This document shows positions 1 to 8,733 of a stretch of 64,000 bases of DNA, piece after piece (position 1 is the stretch's first letter; the number at the start of each line of letters is the position of its first letter). The DNA is from Psychrobacter sp. Cmf 22.2 (GTDB lineage: Bacteria; Pseudomonadota; Gammaproteobacteria; Pseudomonadales; Moraxellaceae). A program made the position numbers and the translations under genes. Where the stretch lies: assembly GCF_001921745.1 (NCBI RefSeq), contig NZ_MRYA01000001.1, positions 186,001 to 250,000 of the forward strand, read 5' to 3'. The notes under the pieces were generated by a model. That model saw only the letters and a list, made by a program, of their open reading frames with translations, made no database searches and had not been told where the DNA came from.

Positions 1-1
1 T

Positions 2-442
2 ACGGTATTTCAGCTAAAAGATAAAGATGATGCCTATGCATATATGCCATTAGTACCTGATGATGAACACAGTTTATACGAACGTGTCATTGCCTTGAAA
101 CAGTGGGCAAACGGTTTTATGACAGGTTTTGGGATTACTGATTGTGGTCTGACGGCTGAAGAAAATGAGATGCTCTCAGATTTGGCTAAAATTGGGGCTA
201 TACGTCTAGAAGAAGATGAAGAGTATGAGGGTGGTGAAGAGTCCTACCTTTATATTTATGAGTTTGCGCGTATGATACCTGTAAGCTTTGCCACTCGTAA
301 ACGCAAACCTGTTAAAGAGTTGGCATTGATCTCGGGCTTAGCTATAGATGCTAAAACGACAAAAGAGCTGCAAGCAGAAGGTAAACTGCCAAAGCCTATG
401 CCGCCTGTGCTCAATGTCATGAACCAAAACAATCCGTCGTAA
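2..442 (+). CDS. YgfB/UPF0149 family protein, 3' part
   Basis: The reading frame is open to the left edge of the window, so the gene begins upstream and only its last 146 codons are seen. The WANGFMTGFG segment near the start of the visible part and the acidic run followed by YLYIYEFARM match the UPF0149 (YgfB/YecA-like) family, small all-helical proteins without an established enzyme activity. An internal ATG at 44 has no ribosome binding site and lies inside the conserved domain, so I do not take it as the start. The next gene follows after 68 bases on the same strand. Family call is by recognition of the motif pattern only. Confidence 0.75.
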   Translation, partial: TVFQLKDKDDAYAYMPLVPDDEHSLYERVIALKQWANGFMTGFGITDCGLTAEENEMLSDLAKIGAIRLEEDEEYEGGEESYLYIYEFARMIPVSFATRKRKPVKELALISGLAIDAKTTKELQAEGKLPKPMPPVLNVMNQNNPS

Positions 443-510
443 GTGATTCGCTATAATGTTAAGTGGCATAGGAATGGTGATTTGCCGTAAGATAATAAAG
501 GGAGACTATA

Positions 511-993
511 ATGATAACGGACAGTGACATGCAACATTTGCACCGCTGCATTGAGCTTGCTGCTGAAGCGGTAAAAGCGGGCGATGAGCCATTTGGTAGT
601 GTATTAGTCGATGACGAGGGCCGTGTGTTGCATGAAGATCGTAACCGTGCCAATACAGTCGATGCGACTTATCATCCTGAGATTGCCGTTGCAAAATGGG
701 CGGCCCAAAACATGAACCCTGATGCGCGTGCGAAAGCGGTAGTCTATACCTCAGGTGAGCACTGCACCATGTGCTCAGCGGCTCATGCTTGGGCAGGATT
801 GGGGCGTATTGTTTACGTTAGCTCATCGAAACAATTGAGCGAATGGATGGATGAGATGGGTGTCGAATCCTCCTCTCCTATCAATACCTTATCGATTCAG
901 GAAGTGGCTCCGAACATACCAGTAGATGGCCCAGTTGCCGGTTTGGATGACAAAGTAAAAGCGTTACAACGACGCGCGCTCCAAAAAGGCTAA
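511..993 (+). CDS. Nucleoside deaminase (cytidine/deoxycytidylate deaminase fold)
   Basis: A 160-residue zinc-dependent deaminase. The zinc site is H55-P-E57 followed by C85-T-M-C88; E57 would be the proton shuttle. The usual PCxxC reads HCTMC here and HAE reads HPE, a variant found in a guanine/nucleoside deaminase subgroup, so the substrate cannot be named from sequence. Length fits a single-domain deaminase. The start has a clear ribosome site (AGGGAGA, 7-8 bases upstream). It precedes argE by 35 bases on the same strand, suggesting co-transcription. Hydrolytic deamination of a free base or nucleoside in purine or pyrimidine salvage is the expected role. Confidence 0.85.
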   Translation: MITDSDMQHLHRCIELAAEAVKAGDEPFGSVLVDDEGRVLHEDRNRANTVDATYHPEIAVAKWAAQNMNPDARAKAVVYTSGEHCTMCSAAHAWAGLGRIVYVSSSKQLSEWMDEMGVESSSPINTLSIQEVAPNIPVDGPVAGLDDKVKALQRRALQKG

Positions 994-1028
994 TGCTTGT
1001 TTATTTTATATCGTAATAAGGATGTTTT

Positions 1029-2264
1029 ATGACTATAAAGAATAGTAGCGACGATGACGACCAAACCTTGTCTCATGTGACGTATCCTGCGCAAAGCATC
1101 GATTGGCTAGCGCGTCTGATAGGTTTTGATACGGTCAGTCGCCATTCCAATTTAGCGTTGATCGACGATGTACAAGCTTATTGTGAGCAATTAGGCTTAA
1201 CGGTGGATTTGACCTTTAATGAGGCTAGGAATAAAGCCAATTTATTTGTCACTGTGCCAGCAGGAGCCAATGCTGATGAAGTGAACCACGGCCTTGTATT
1301 GTCTGGTCATACTGATGTAGTGCCAGTTGATGGTCAAGACTGGGCATCAGAGCCATTCACCGCGGCCATTCGTGGTGATAAGCTATACGGGCGCGGCGCT
1401 TGTGATATGAAGGGCTTTATTGCTTGTGCGTTGACCTTATTGCCACAGGCAGCAAAACTGTCTAAAAGTGGCCAGTTGCATCGTCCGCTACATTTAGCCC
1501 TGTCATTTGATGAAGAGGTTGGCTGCTTGGGCGCTCCCTTGATGCTGGCAGATTTACAGGCACGTGGTATCACACCGGATTATTGTATCGTTGGTGAGCC
1601 GACCAATATGACGATGGTTGTGGCACATAAAGGTATTGCTGTTTATCGCTGCCGCGTCCATGGCAAGTCTGCGCATTCATCATTGACCAAACAGGGCGTC
1701 AATGCCATCAGCTATGCCAGTCGTCTAATCGATTATGTTGATACCTTAGCGGAACAAATCAGTCATCGCAACGATAATGATGCACTGTTTGATGTGCCTT
1801 ATTCGACGCTCTCTGTGGGTACAATACAGGGCGGTACAGCGACCAACATAGTCCCAAATTTGTGTGAATTCACCTTTGATTATCGTAATCTGCCGCATAT
1901 GACACAAGACGAGATTCTCGCACCGATTCAAGCGAAAGCTGCGGAGCTCAGTGCACAAATGCAAGCACGCGCTGCCGATACTGGTATTGAGCTGCGGCAA
2001 ATGGAGGCCGTACCAGCCATGACCGACAATGATAGCGCTGAGCTACAGGCGTTGATAGCTGCACTCACCGAAGACGACCAGCGTCATAAAGTCGCTTATG
2101 CAACTGAAGGCGGGCAATTTACCAATGCTGGTATTCCAACGATTATTTGTGGCCCTGGCAGTATTGAGCAAGCGCATAAAGCTGATGAGTATGTTGAGCT
2201 TGGTGAGATTGCGCGCTGTGATGAGTTTTTACAAAAATTGCTTAAGAGCTGTGCGGCTAATTAA
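1029..2264 (+). CDS. argE: Acetylornithine deacetylase ArgE (M20 family)
   Basis: A 411-residue M20 metallopeptidase-type deacetylase that would release acetate from N-acetylornithine in arginine biosynthesis. The metal and catalytic motifs are in order: SGHTDVVPVDG with H94 and D96, GRGACDMKG with bridging D126, SFDEEVGCLG with E162/E163, and VGEPT with E190. Length and the tight motif spacing fit ArgE better than DapE, but the two are close and a succinyl-diaminopimelate role is the main alternative. AAGGATG precedes the ATG. A rho-independent terminator follows at about 2304-2335, so the deaminase-argE pair probably ends there. Confidence 0.85.
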   Translation: MTIKNSSDDDDQTLSHVTYPAQSIDWLARLIGFDTVSRHSNLALIDDVQAYCEQLGLTVDLTFNEARNKANLFVTVPAGANADEVNHGLVLSGHTDVVPVDGQDWASEPFTAAIRGDKLYGRGACDMKGFIACALTLLPQAAKLSKSGQLHRPLHLALSFDEEVGCLGAPLMLADLQARGITPDYCIVGEPTNMTMVVAHKGIAVYRCRVHGKSAHSSLTKQGVNAISYASRLIDYVDTLAEQISHRNDNDALFDVPYSTLSVGTIQGGTATNIVPNLCEFTFDYRNLPHMTQDEILAPIQAKAAELSAQMQARAADTGIELRQMEAVPAMTDNDSAELQALIAALTEDDQRHKVAYATEGGQFTNAGIPTIICGPGSIEQAHKADEYVELGEIARCDEFLQKLLKSCAAN

Positions 2265-2303
2265 GGCAGTAAGCAGTTCTTTTTTGTTATGAAGTAGCAT
2301 AAA

Positions 2304-2335
2304 ATATACCGTCTTTATGGCGGTATTTATTTTTT
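2304..2335 (+). terminator. Rho-independent terminator after argE
   Basis: An 8-bp stem (2306-2313 with 2319-2326, one G-T pair) around the loop TTTAT is followed by a T-rich run. It lies 40 bases after the argE stop and before the next gene's ribosome site. Confidence 0.7.
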
Positions 2336-2388
2336 GCGTCTTTTGCGTTTATGCCATTTATTTTAAATAAAAGAGTAGGGGTTGGTTG

Positions 2389-3120
2389 ATGTCTTGGCAT
2401 CTGTTTGCGGTATTTTTTGCAAGTACGTTTTTTATTTCAGCGACCCCTGGTCCCAATATGTTATTAGCGTTCCAGTATGGGATGAACTATGGGTTCAAGC
2501 GGACAATTTGGACGCTGGCGGGGTTAAGCCTTGGTTTGTTTATACTGCTATTATCGACATTGCTTGGATTGGATGTCATCAGTCGCCAGTCTCCTTGGTT
2601 GCTTACGGTTATTAAAGCAGTCGGCGCAGCATATCTTATCTATTTGGGTATCAGCTCGTGGCGCGATGCTGGTGAGGGTAGCTTGATGAGCGATGCTCGT
2701 GAGATAAGTGAGGAGGTGGCAGCTGACTATCCCACTACTATGCAACCTACGCCTGATATGCCCAGACCACGCTCGCTATCTAGTGCAGCAGTTAAGATAT
2801 CTCCGAGCAACACAACCTTGTTTCGTACTGGTATTTGGGTATCACTGTCTAACCCAAAAGCCATCTTGTTCTTTGCTGCGCTCTTTCCTAAGTTCATTAA
2901 TTTTAGTGCGCCACTGTGGCCACAATATGTGGTATTAACTATAGGATTATTTTTGAGTGAGACAATCTGGCAGATCGTTTATACCCTAGGCGGTACAAAG
3001 CTTGCAAGCTGGCTCGATGTTGGAAATCGCTTGGTATGGCTCAATCGTGGTTGCGGAGTGATTTTTATACTAATTGCAGCGGCGCTATTGGCTGAAGTGT
3101 TGAACAGCTTTATGGCTTAA
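2389..3120 (+). CDS. LysE/RhtB family amino-acid exporter
   Basis: A 243-residue polytopic inner-membrane protein. The opening (a helix ending in SATPGPNMLLAFQYG) and the later GIWVSLSNPKAILFFAALFP are the two signature segments of the LysE/RhtB efflux family, which export basic or neutral amino acids and homoserine lactones. About 35 extra polar residues sit in the loop after the third helix (roughly residues 95-135), making it longer than the usual 205-210. I chose the ATG at 2389 (TAGGGG upstream) over the TTG one codon before. Substrate cannot be predicted. It converges on miaB with a shared terminator between. Confidence 0.85.
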   Translation: MSWHLFAVFFASTFFISATPGPNMLLAFQYGMNYGFKRTIWTLAGLSLGLFILLLSTLLGLDVISRQSPWLLTVIKAVGAAYLIYLGISSWRDAGEGSLMSDAREISEEVAADYPTTMQPTPDMPRPRSLSSAAVKISPSNTTLFRTGIWVSLSNPKAILFFAALFPKFINFSAPLWPQYVVLTIGLFLSETIWQIVYTLGGTKLASWLDVGNRLVWLNRGCGVIFILIAAALLAEVLNSFMA

Positions 3121-3162
3121 AATAAGCCGTTTGTTATTTAGAAACTTATCATTGCGTCATAA

Positions 3163-3197
3163 AAAAGTCGCTTACTAGCGAATAGTAAGCGACTTTT
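3163..3197. terminator. Bidirectional terminator between the LysE-type gene and miaB
   Basis: Perfect 14-bp inverted repeat (3163-3176 and 3184-3197, arm AAAAGTCGCTTACT) with a 7-base loop. A-rich left edge and T-rich right edge allow it to act in both directions, as expected between convergent genes. Confidence 0.85.
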
Positions 3198-3223
3198 CTC
3201 GTTTGTATTTAGACTAAATAAAT

Positions 3224-4705
3224 TTAGGCTAAAACAGCCTCAAGCTCACCTTTGACCATATGCGGACTCACAAAATCAGTAATGCGAACGCTAACAATCT
3301 TACCAAGTAGCTGATCTATTTGTTCCATATCGTAAGGGAACATAACAGTACGTGTATTGTCTGCCGTGCCGATTAGGCAATCTGGATGACGATCTGCCAC
3401 TTGTTCAACCAACACGCGAGTCGTCGTGCCGACCATTTCATGAGTTTTGGCAAGCGTTGAGTCTATAATGACTTGCTGAAATTCAGCCAAGCGCTCTTTT
3501 TTGGTTGTAAAGCTCACATCATCAGGCAACTCTGCCGCTGGCGTACCTGGACGCTTAGAATAGATAAAGCTATAAGAGTGATCGAAGTTTAACTCCTTTG
3601 CCAAGTTTAATGTATCTTGGAAGTCTTGATCGGTCTCACCAGGGAAGCCAATGATAAAGTCGCTCGACAAATAGATATCAGGACGAATGGCCTTGAGTTT
3701 ATTGATCTGATTGATATAAACATCGATCGTATGGTTACGCTTCATCGCTGCGAGGATATTATTTGAGCCACTTTGCACAGGCAAGTGTAGGTGCGATACT
3801 AGCTCTGGTAATTGCGCATAAGCATCAATGATATCATCAGTGAACTCTAGCGGGTGGCTGGTGGTATAGCGAATACGCTCGACACCATCGACGTGCGATA
3901 CATAATGCAGCAGCTCTGCGAAACGGCAAATACTGCCATCGTCTTTTTCACCGCGATAACCATTGACGTTTTGACCGAGTAGGTTGATCTCACGAATACC
4001 TTGCGCCGCCAAACTGTCAATCTCAGCCAATACATCGTCTAATGGCCGTGACAACTCTTCGCCGCGTGTATAGGGTACGACGCAAAATGAGCAATACTTT
4101 GAGCAGCCCTCCATAATAGAAACAAAGGCCTTATAACCCTCTACCTTGGGCTCAGGCAAAAAGTCAAACTTTTCAATGCTAGGAAAAGAGATGTCAATGG
4201 TGCCAATACGATTTTTGGGAGCGATATTGCGTTGCTCGCTTGATTGATCATATAGTTCTGGCAGACGGTGCAGGGTCTGCGGACCAAATATCATATCAAC
4301 GTAAGGGGCGCGTTTTTGGATGTTGTCCCCTTCTTGCGAGGCCACGCAGCCACCGACTCCGATAACCAAGTCTGGACGTTTCTCTTTCAATTTACGCCAG
4401 CGACCCAATTCTGAAAACACTTTTTCTTGAGCTTTTTCGCGGATTGAGCAGGTATTCATTAAAAGCACATCAGCTTCATCAATGTCCTGCGTCACTACCA
4501 TGCCGTGCGAGTCGCCCAGCACATCAAGCATTTTATCAGAGTCATAAACGTTCATCTGACAGCCTTGAGTCGTGATAAATACTTTCTTAGTAGCAGACGA
4601 AGCAGTTTCTGGATTTGTCTCTACGAGTGCATTGATAGCAGGCGCAGTGACATCAGTTTTAGCACTAGCGTCAATGATGCGGGGGTCGAATACAGAAACA
4701 CTCAT
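3224..4705 (-). CDS. miaB: tRNA-2-methylthio-N6-dimethylallyladenosine synthase MiaB
   Basis: A 493-residue radical-SAM methylthiotransferase that adds the 2-methylthio group to i6A37 of tRNAs reading UNN codons. The auxiliary cluster cysteines are C49 (QGCQMN), C86 (NTCSIREKA) and C120 (GGCVAS). The radical SAM triad is C201, C205 and C208 (CSKYCSFC). A TRAM domain closes the protein. Compared with the usual 440-475 residues it carries about 40 extra polar residues before [10 protein letters not shown]. The ATG at 4705 is the only in-frame start before the domain that I can see, but its ribosome site is weak. Single-gene unit, convergent with the LysE-type gene. Confidence 0.95.
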   Translation of the reverse strand: MSVSVFDPRIIDASAKTDVTAPAINALVETNPETASSATKKVFITTQGCQMNVYDSDKMLDVLGDSHGMVVTQDIDEADVLLMNTCSIREKAQEKVFSELGRWRKLKEKRPDLVIGVGGCVASQEGDNIQKRAPYVDMIFGPQTLHRLPELYDQSSEQRNIAPKNRIGTIDISFPSIEKFDFLPEPKVEGYKAFVSIMEGCSKYCSFCVVPYTRGEELSRPLDDVLAEIDSLAAQGIREINLLGQNVNGYRGEKDDGSICRFAELLHYVSHVDGVERIRYTTSHPLEFTDDIIDAYAQLPELVSHLHLPVQSGSNNILAAMKRNHTIDVYINQINKLKAIRPDIYLSSDFIIGFPGETDQDFQDTLNLAKELNFDHSYSFIYSKRPGTPAAELPDDVSFTTKKERLAEFQQVIIDSTLAKTHEMVGTTTRVLVEQVADRHPDCLIGTADNTRTVMFPYDMEQIDQLLGKIVSVRITDFVSPHMVKGELEAVLA

Positions 4706-5221
4706 AAGTTAAAATCCACAATTATCAAAAATTATCAAAACATAGCGGTGATAGGCCATGAATGCGTGGCGTATTTTATCATAACCATCTACTAATGTGA
4801 AAAGTAACCGTATAGTATTGGCCATAATTGTCATAAATTATTTATAATACTATCAATTGCTTATCAGAAGTTTTATAGGCATTTAACATATATTATAAGG
4901 TTGGCGTCATATCATCTCTGTGTTACGCGCCACTCTCTTATTTATTAATGAATAGTAATGGCGCTGGTTGAAGGTCAGATGAATGTAGTATGATGAATAC
5001 TATGCTATAAACACAGTACATTGTTCTGGTCTTGATTCAATTTGATAAATAATAGGTCTATTGTTATATGAATCAAAAGATAGTCAGTGTTAACATAGAT
5101 AGCATTTTTAATTTCGAAATTGAGTTTATAAAGTTAGCAAAAGATTAGTGCAGATAAAAGAGCCAAAGCTACATAGATAGTCTTGGCAGTAAATGATGAT
5201 TAAAACACAAAGAGAGCAAGT
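4706..5221. other. Divergent intergenic region miaB / slt, no gene seen
   Basis: About 515 AT-rich bases between divergent genes. I find no tRNA-like cloverleaf, no long open frame with a ribosome site and no strong repeat. It should hold the promoters of both genes. Confidence 0.6.
5042..5070 (+). promoter_or_regulatory. Possible sigma-70 promoter for slt
   Basis: TTGATA at 5042-5047 and TATATG at 5065-5070 are separated by 17 bases, a reasonable -35/-10 pair about 150 bases before the start codon. Seen by eye only; in AT-rich DNA such pairs also arise by chance. Confidence 0.3.
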
Positions 5222-7348
5222 ATGAGAAAGCAGTCAGCTGCCAATCACATTCAAAATAACAGCCAAGCTAGCGATTTTGTCATGTCTAAACCGAAACGCC
5301 ATATAACTGTTATGGGCGTGCAAGCCCGATCACTACGTATTGGTGCGCTAAGCTTAGTCACTGCCATGAGTGCTGCTGGGTTGTCACAGGTTGCCTGCGC
5401 CCAGCCCACAACAACTTATGGTAATAGCTACCAGCAAGACAATAGTGTGGACTATTTTACGTTGGCTGCACAAGCGGCAGACCACGGAGATATCAATGCT
5501 TTGTTTAATTACGAGCAGTTGATGAGTGGTGGATTGTTTGCCATGTATCCGACCTATTGGCGCATGAATTTGGACTTGGAGGCGCAAAGCTCTGCTGCGG
5601 TATCGCAGTTCGTTCGTCAGTATCCTAATACGGTAATGGCTGAAAAATTGGTCGCTGATTTTGCCGAAACAAAAGCTGCTTCAGGCGACTACGCTTCGGT
5701 ACGTCAAGTTGCTAATTTAGTGACAAATGGCGATCGTAGTGAGCGCTGTGCCGTTGCTCTTGGTTTTAATAGTGGCGGTGATACGATGCGCGCGCTGGCA
5801 GAAAAGTCAGATGTTTGGTTGAACACGCTTAAGCAGCCTGCACTGTGTGATCAGCTTGCCACTGAGCTTAACAATAATACACTTATTAGTAATCAAGACC
5901 GTGCCGCCCGTCTCAAACGCATGTTACGTAAAGGTAAGACAGGCGATATCATGGCGTTATCATCACGTCTTGGTACGCCGATTCCTTATTCTACATTAAG
6001 TGAGATTCAGCTTAATCCAAGTGCTTATTTTGGTCGCTTTGGCATGCAGCCAAACAACCAAACCAATCAGTATTTATATCTATATGCCATAGGACGACTC
6101 GCTGAAAAGTCATACCGTGAAGCTGCTCTGCAGTTAGATTTTGATATAAAACAAGACAATCAGCGTTCAGCCAAGTTATTGAATGATGATACACGGCGCT
6201 ACGCTTATCGTATTTTAGGGGTAGAGCGTATGAACCATACCACTGATGATGGTTTTGGCGCTGAGGCGATCGACTGGTTTCGCAACAGCTTAGACGATGA
6301 CTTTAACTTTGAAGAAGCTGAAGATTATGCTAAAGCAGCTATTCGTTTTAGTCGTTGGGATGATGTGATCGAATCTATTTCGCAGATGGATGCTGAAACT
6401 CAAAAACTCAATCAGTGGCAGTATTGGCTAGCACGCGCATACGAACAATCAAATGACAGCAGCAAGCGTAATACGGCTAAGAAAATGTATCAACACTTGG
6501 CCAAAAGTAATGATTATTATGGTTTGATGGCTAAAGATAAAGTTGGACAGCGCTTCGATACTAGTAGTCTAGGTGGTGGCAACTTGCCGAACGTAAGTAC
6601 TGCTGATAAGGCTCGTGTTCTACAAGACCAGCATTTTGCACGCGCTTTCGCTTTATATAATGCTGATGCTAGCCGTGCCTACGCCAACCGCGAATGGAAC
6701 TGGGCGGTAAAGCAGGCACGTGATAATCGTGATGATGGCTTAATTATTGCAGCGGCTCGTCAAGCCCATGATATGGGCTGGCTTGATCGAGCTATCTATG
6801 CAGCCGATAATACTGAGAGAGTAAACAGCTTGGCGCTATCGCATCCAATGCCACATCAAGATGCAGTAGTACGTTATAGTCAATCAGCCGGTATTGATCC
6901 GGCGTGGGCTTATGGCATTATGCGTCAAGAGAGTCGCTTTGTAACGTCAGCACGTTCTAACGTTGGTGCTAGTGGCCTTATGCAAATTATGCCAGACACA
7001 GCAAAATATATCGCACGTAATCTAGGTGAGTCGTATAGTGCCAGCCGCGCCAATAGTGGAGACACTAATATCCGCTATGGTACATGGTATATGAGTGATA
7101 TCTTAGGTAAGCTGAACTATCAGCCTGTACTGGCAACGGCAGGTTACAACGCTGGCCCTAACAATGCCAAACGCTGGCAACCTACTTATGGGCCACTTGC
7201 CGCAGATCAGTATGTCGAATCGATAGCCTATCCTGAGACCCGCAATTATGTAAAACACGTAATGGAGAACGCGACTGTTTATAGTAGCTTGCTAGGTCGT
7301 ACTAAGCCAATTAGTGAGCGTATGGGTACCGTTCCAGCAGCATTTTAG
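5222..7348 (+). CDS. slt: Soluble lytic murein transglycosylase (Slt70 type)
   Basis: A 708-residue periplasmic lytic transglycosylase that would cleave the MurNAc-GlcNAc bond to give 1,6-anhydro products, which feed the recycling pathway served by AmpD at 14.6 kb. An export signal with a long charged n-region and a hydrophobic core around residues 40-60 ends near QVACAQ. The middle is a helical solenoid as in Slt70. The C-terminal catalytic domain has GIMRQESRF with catalytic E570, GLMQIMPDTA and the GYNAGP motif. AGAGAG precedes the first ATG; an internal ATG at 5282 would give a more ordinary signal peptide. Standalone gene. Confidence 0.9.
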   Translation: MRKQSAANHIQNNSQASDFVMSKPKRHITVMGVQARSLRIGALSLVTAMSAAGLSQVACAQPTTTYGNSYQQDNSVDYFTLAAQAADHGDINALFNYEQLMSGGLFAMYPTYWRMNLDLEAQSSAAVSQFVRQYPNTVMAEKLVADFAETKAASGDYASVRQVANLVTNGDRSERCAVALGFNSGGDTMRALAEKSDVWLNTLKQPALCDQLATELNNNTLISNQDRAARLKRMLRKGKTGDIMALSSRLGTPIPYSTLSEIQLNPSAYFGRFGMQPNNQTNQYLYLYAIGRLAEKSYREAALQLDFDIKQDNQRSAKLLNDDTRRYAYRILGVERMNHTTDDGFGAEAIDWFRNSLDDDFNFEEAEDYAKAAIRFSRWDDVIESISQMDAETQKLNQWQYWLARAYEQSNDSSKRNTAKKMYQHLAKSNDYYGLMAKDKVGQRFDTSSLGGGNLPNVSTADKARVLQDQHFARAFALYNADASRAYANREWNWAVKQARDNRDDGLIIAAARQAHDMGWLDRAIYAADNTERVNSLALSHPMPHQDAVVRYSQSAGIDPAWAYGIMRQESRFVTSARSNVGASGLMQIMPDTAKYIARNLGESYSASRANSGDTNIRYGTWYMSDILGKLNYQPVLATAGYNAGPNNAKRWQPTYGPLAADQYVESIAYPETRNYVKHVMENATVYSSLLGRTKPISERMGTVPAAF

Positions 7349-7405
7349 ATTTGACAGTTATCCAACATTTTTTATATTAGTAGTGTGAGATTAGATTTTG
7401 TATAG

Positions 7406-7439
7406 GGTAGTAAAGACAACGTAAATATACTTTACTACC
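7406..7439 (+). terminator. Hairpin after slt, possible terminator
   Basis: A perfect 10-bp inverted repeat GGTAGTAAAG / CTTTACTACC (7406-7415, 7430-7439) with a 14-base loop, about 60 bases after the slt stop. The following run (TTGATTATAG) is a poor T-tract, so a role as terminator is uncertain. Confidence 0.35.
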
Positions 7440-7603
7440 TTGATTATAGTCGTCATTCTTTACAAAGTTTTACTAAACGGTTTATTCAGAACCGTTGCTT
7501 AAATTATTAGCATTTTACGTTCAGAACTTAGCTGCATTTTACTGTATGATGTTGCCTAAATGCTGCTGTTCATGTTTAATAACTATTGAGTATTTTTATA
7601 TAT

Positions 7604-8425
7604 ATGATAAATAATGACCCCAATCGGCCTGCGCATACATCCACCAGATTTCAGTTATCTGCTCAAAAGTGTGCGCGCCAGTTTGTGCGGGTATTTGTTT
7701 CAATAGCTAAATTACGGCGAAGTCATATAAAAAGGGATGGGGTACAAAAGTATTGGTTGGACAAGTATGAGAACCACAGCTTTAATAACAGATATTATTC
7801 AACCTTAAATATTATAGGTCTAATATTACTACAAGGCTTATTTTTACTACCGGCACAGGCAGCAAATGCGGTTCAATCTGGCCAAAGGGTATTAATGATT
7901 GAGATGACGCCAGCGCTGTGCAACCTACAACCTTCACGGGCCCGTATGCGCCAATGTTTAGAAGGTTACTCTTTGACAGTATCTGGGTTAGATATGGGCT
8001 ACGGTGAGCGCTGTGGACGCGGTAGTGAGCCGCGTTTAACGCCATTGCAGCTAAAAGTCGTTAACCGTATCATGCCAGACACAACTGTACGTAGCCAAGC
8101 ATGGCAACATCATGGTGCTTGTAGTCCGCTTAGCGCCAGCAGCTATTTCCGTCAAATTACCAATTATGCAGGCGCTTTAAAGCTACCCAGCGAATTGAAT
8201 ACAGGTAATAGTTATACGGTTTCAAAGTCTCGTTTTATCGGACAAATGCTACGCCTAAATAATGGTATGTCCGCTACTGGTATTGACTTAATTTGTCAGG
8301 CAGGTAGACGTCGTCAATCTATACTAACTGATATACACGTCTGTTATGACGGTGGCCAGTTTGGTAAATGTAACGAAGTAATAAATAGTTGCGGCAGTAA
8401 CTTTATTATTTCAGGTGGTAAGTAG
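7604..8425 (+). CDS. RNase T2-like secreted protein with altered catalytic motifs
   Basis: About 273 residues. A hydrophobic segment around residues 68-86 ending LLPAQAANA is a signal anchor or signal peptide, so the mature part is periplasmic. The mature part resembles RNase T2: LTVSGLDMGYG (124-134) aligns with the CAS I motif LTxHGLWPxY, and AWQHHGAC (166-173) aligns with CAS II HEWxKHGTC. The CAS I histidine is Ser127 and the CAS II glutamate is Ala166; only His170 remains. Paired cysteines typical of the fold are present. It may be a non-catalytic relative. The start is unclear: ATG at 7604 gives a long basic pre-sequence, and TTG at 7757 behind AGGGATGGGG gives a normal signal peptide. 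Confidence 0.65.
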   Translation: MINNDPNRPAHTSTRFQLSAQKCARQFVRVFVSIAKLRRSHIKRDGVQKYWLDKYENHSFNNRYYSTLNIIGLILLQGLFLLPAQAANAVQSGQRVLMIEMTPALCNLQPSRARMRQCLEGYSLTVSGLDMGYGERCGRGSEPRLTPLQLKVVNRIMPDTTVRSQAWQHHGACSPLSASSYFRQITNYAGALKLPSELNTGNSYTVSKSRFIGQMLRLNNGMSATGIDLICQAGRRRQSILTDIHVCYDGGQFGKCNEVINSCGSNFIISGGK

Positions 8426-8733
8426 CCACTACTAAATCGTACTAATGATAAGTACAAAGCTCATAAAGTATAGCGATAAAAAACCAATCAAAGCAGTTTT
8501 CAACTTTTACAGTTCTTTTTGCTGACAAACTTTTGTATGTATAAAATGTAACAATATAGACATCAGTAAGCACCCCGTTGTCCCTAGACGGTTTACTAAA
8601 TGAAGTGCTACACTAGCTTTCGGTTTGTGACCGCTACCATTGAGCAAGTCTATACCTCATTGAGCAAGTCCATATCTATCATGCCTGTCTGTATAATGAT
8701 GACATTATCTAATAATTAATTAGGGAGTATTCT
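8426..8733. other. Intergenic region before mdh
   Basis: About 308 bases with no coding frame that I can support. It contains a 20-bp tandem duplication (8638-8677) and a TATAAT at 8692-8697 about 40 bases before the mdh start, without a convincing -35 at the right distance. Presumably the mdh promoter region. Confidence 0.45.
8638..8677. repeat. 20-bp tandem duplication upstream of mdh
   Basis: Two adjacent copies of CATTGAGCAAGTC plus seven bases, 18 of 20 positions identical (8638-8657 and 8658-8677). It ends about 15 bases before the TATAAT in front of mdh. Confidence 0.7.

Noticed and set aside
511..993. HPE and HCxxC in the deaminase as evidence of a damaged active site
   Set aside because: All zinc ligands and the glutamate are present; this variant occurs in a normal deaminase subgroup.
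7476..7496. 7-bp hairpin AACGGTT / AACCGTT after slt
   Set aside because: Short stem and no T-tract; could arise by chance in AT-rich sequence.
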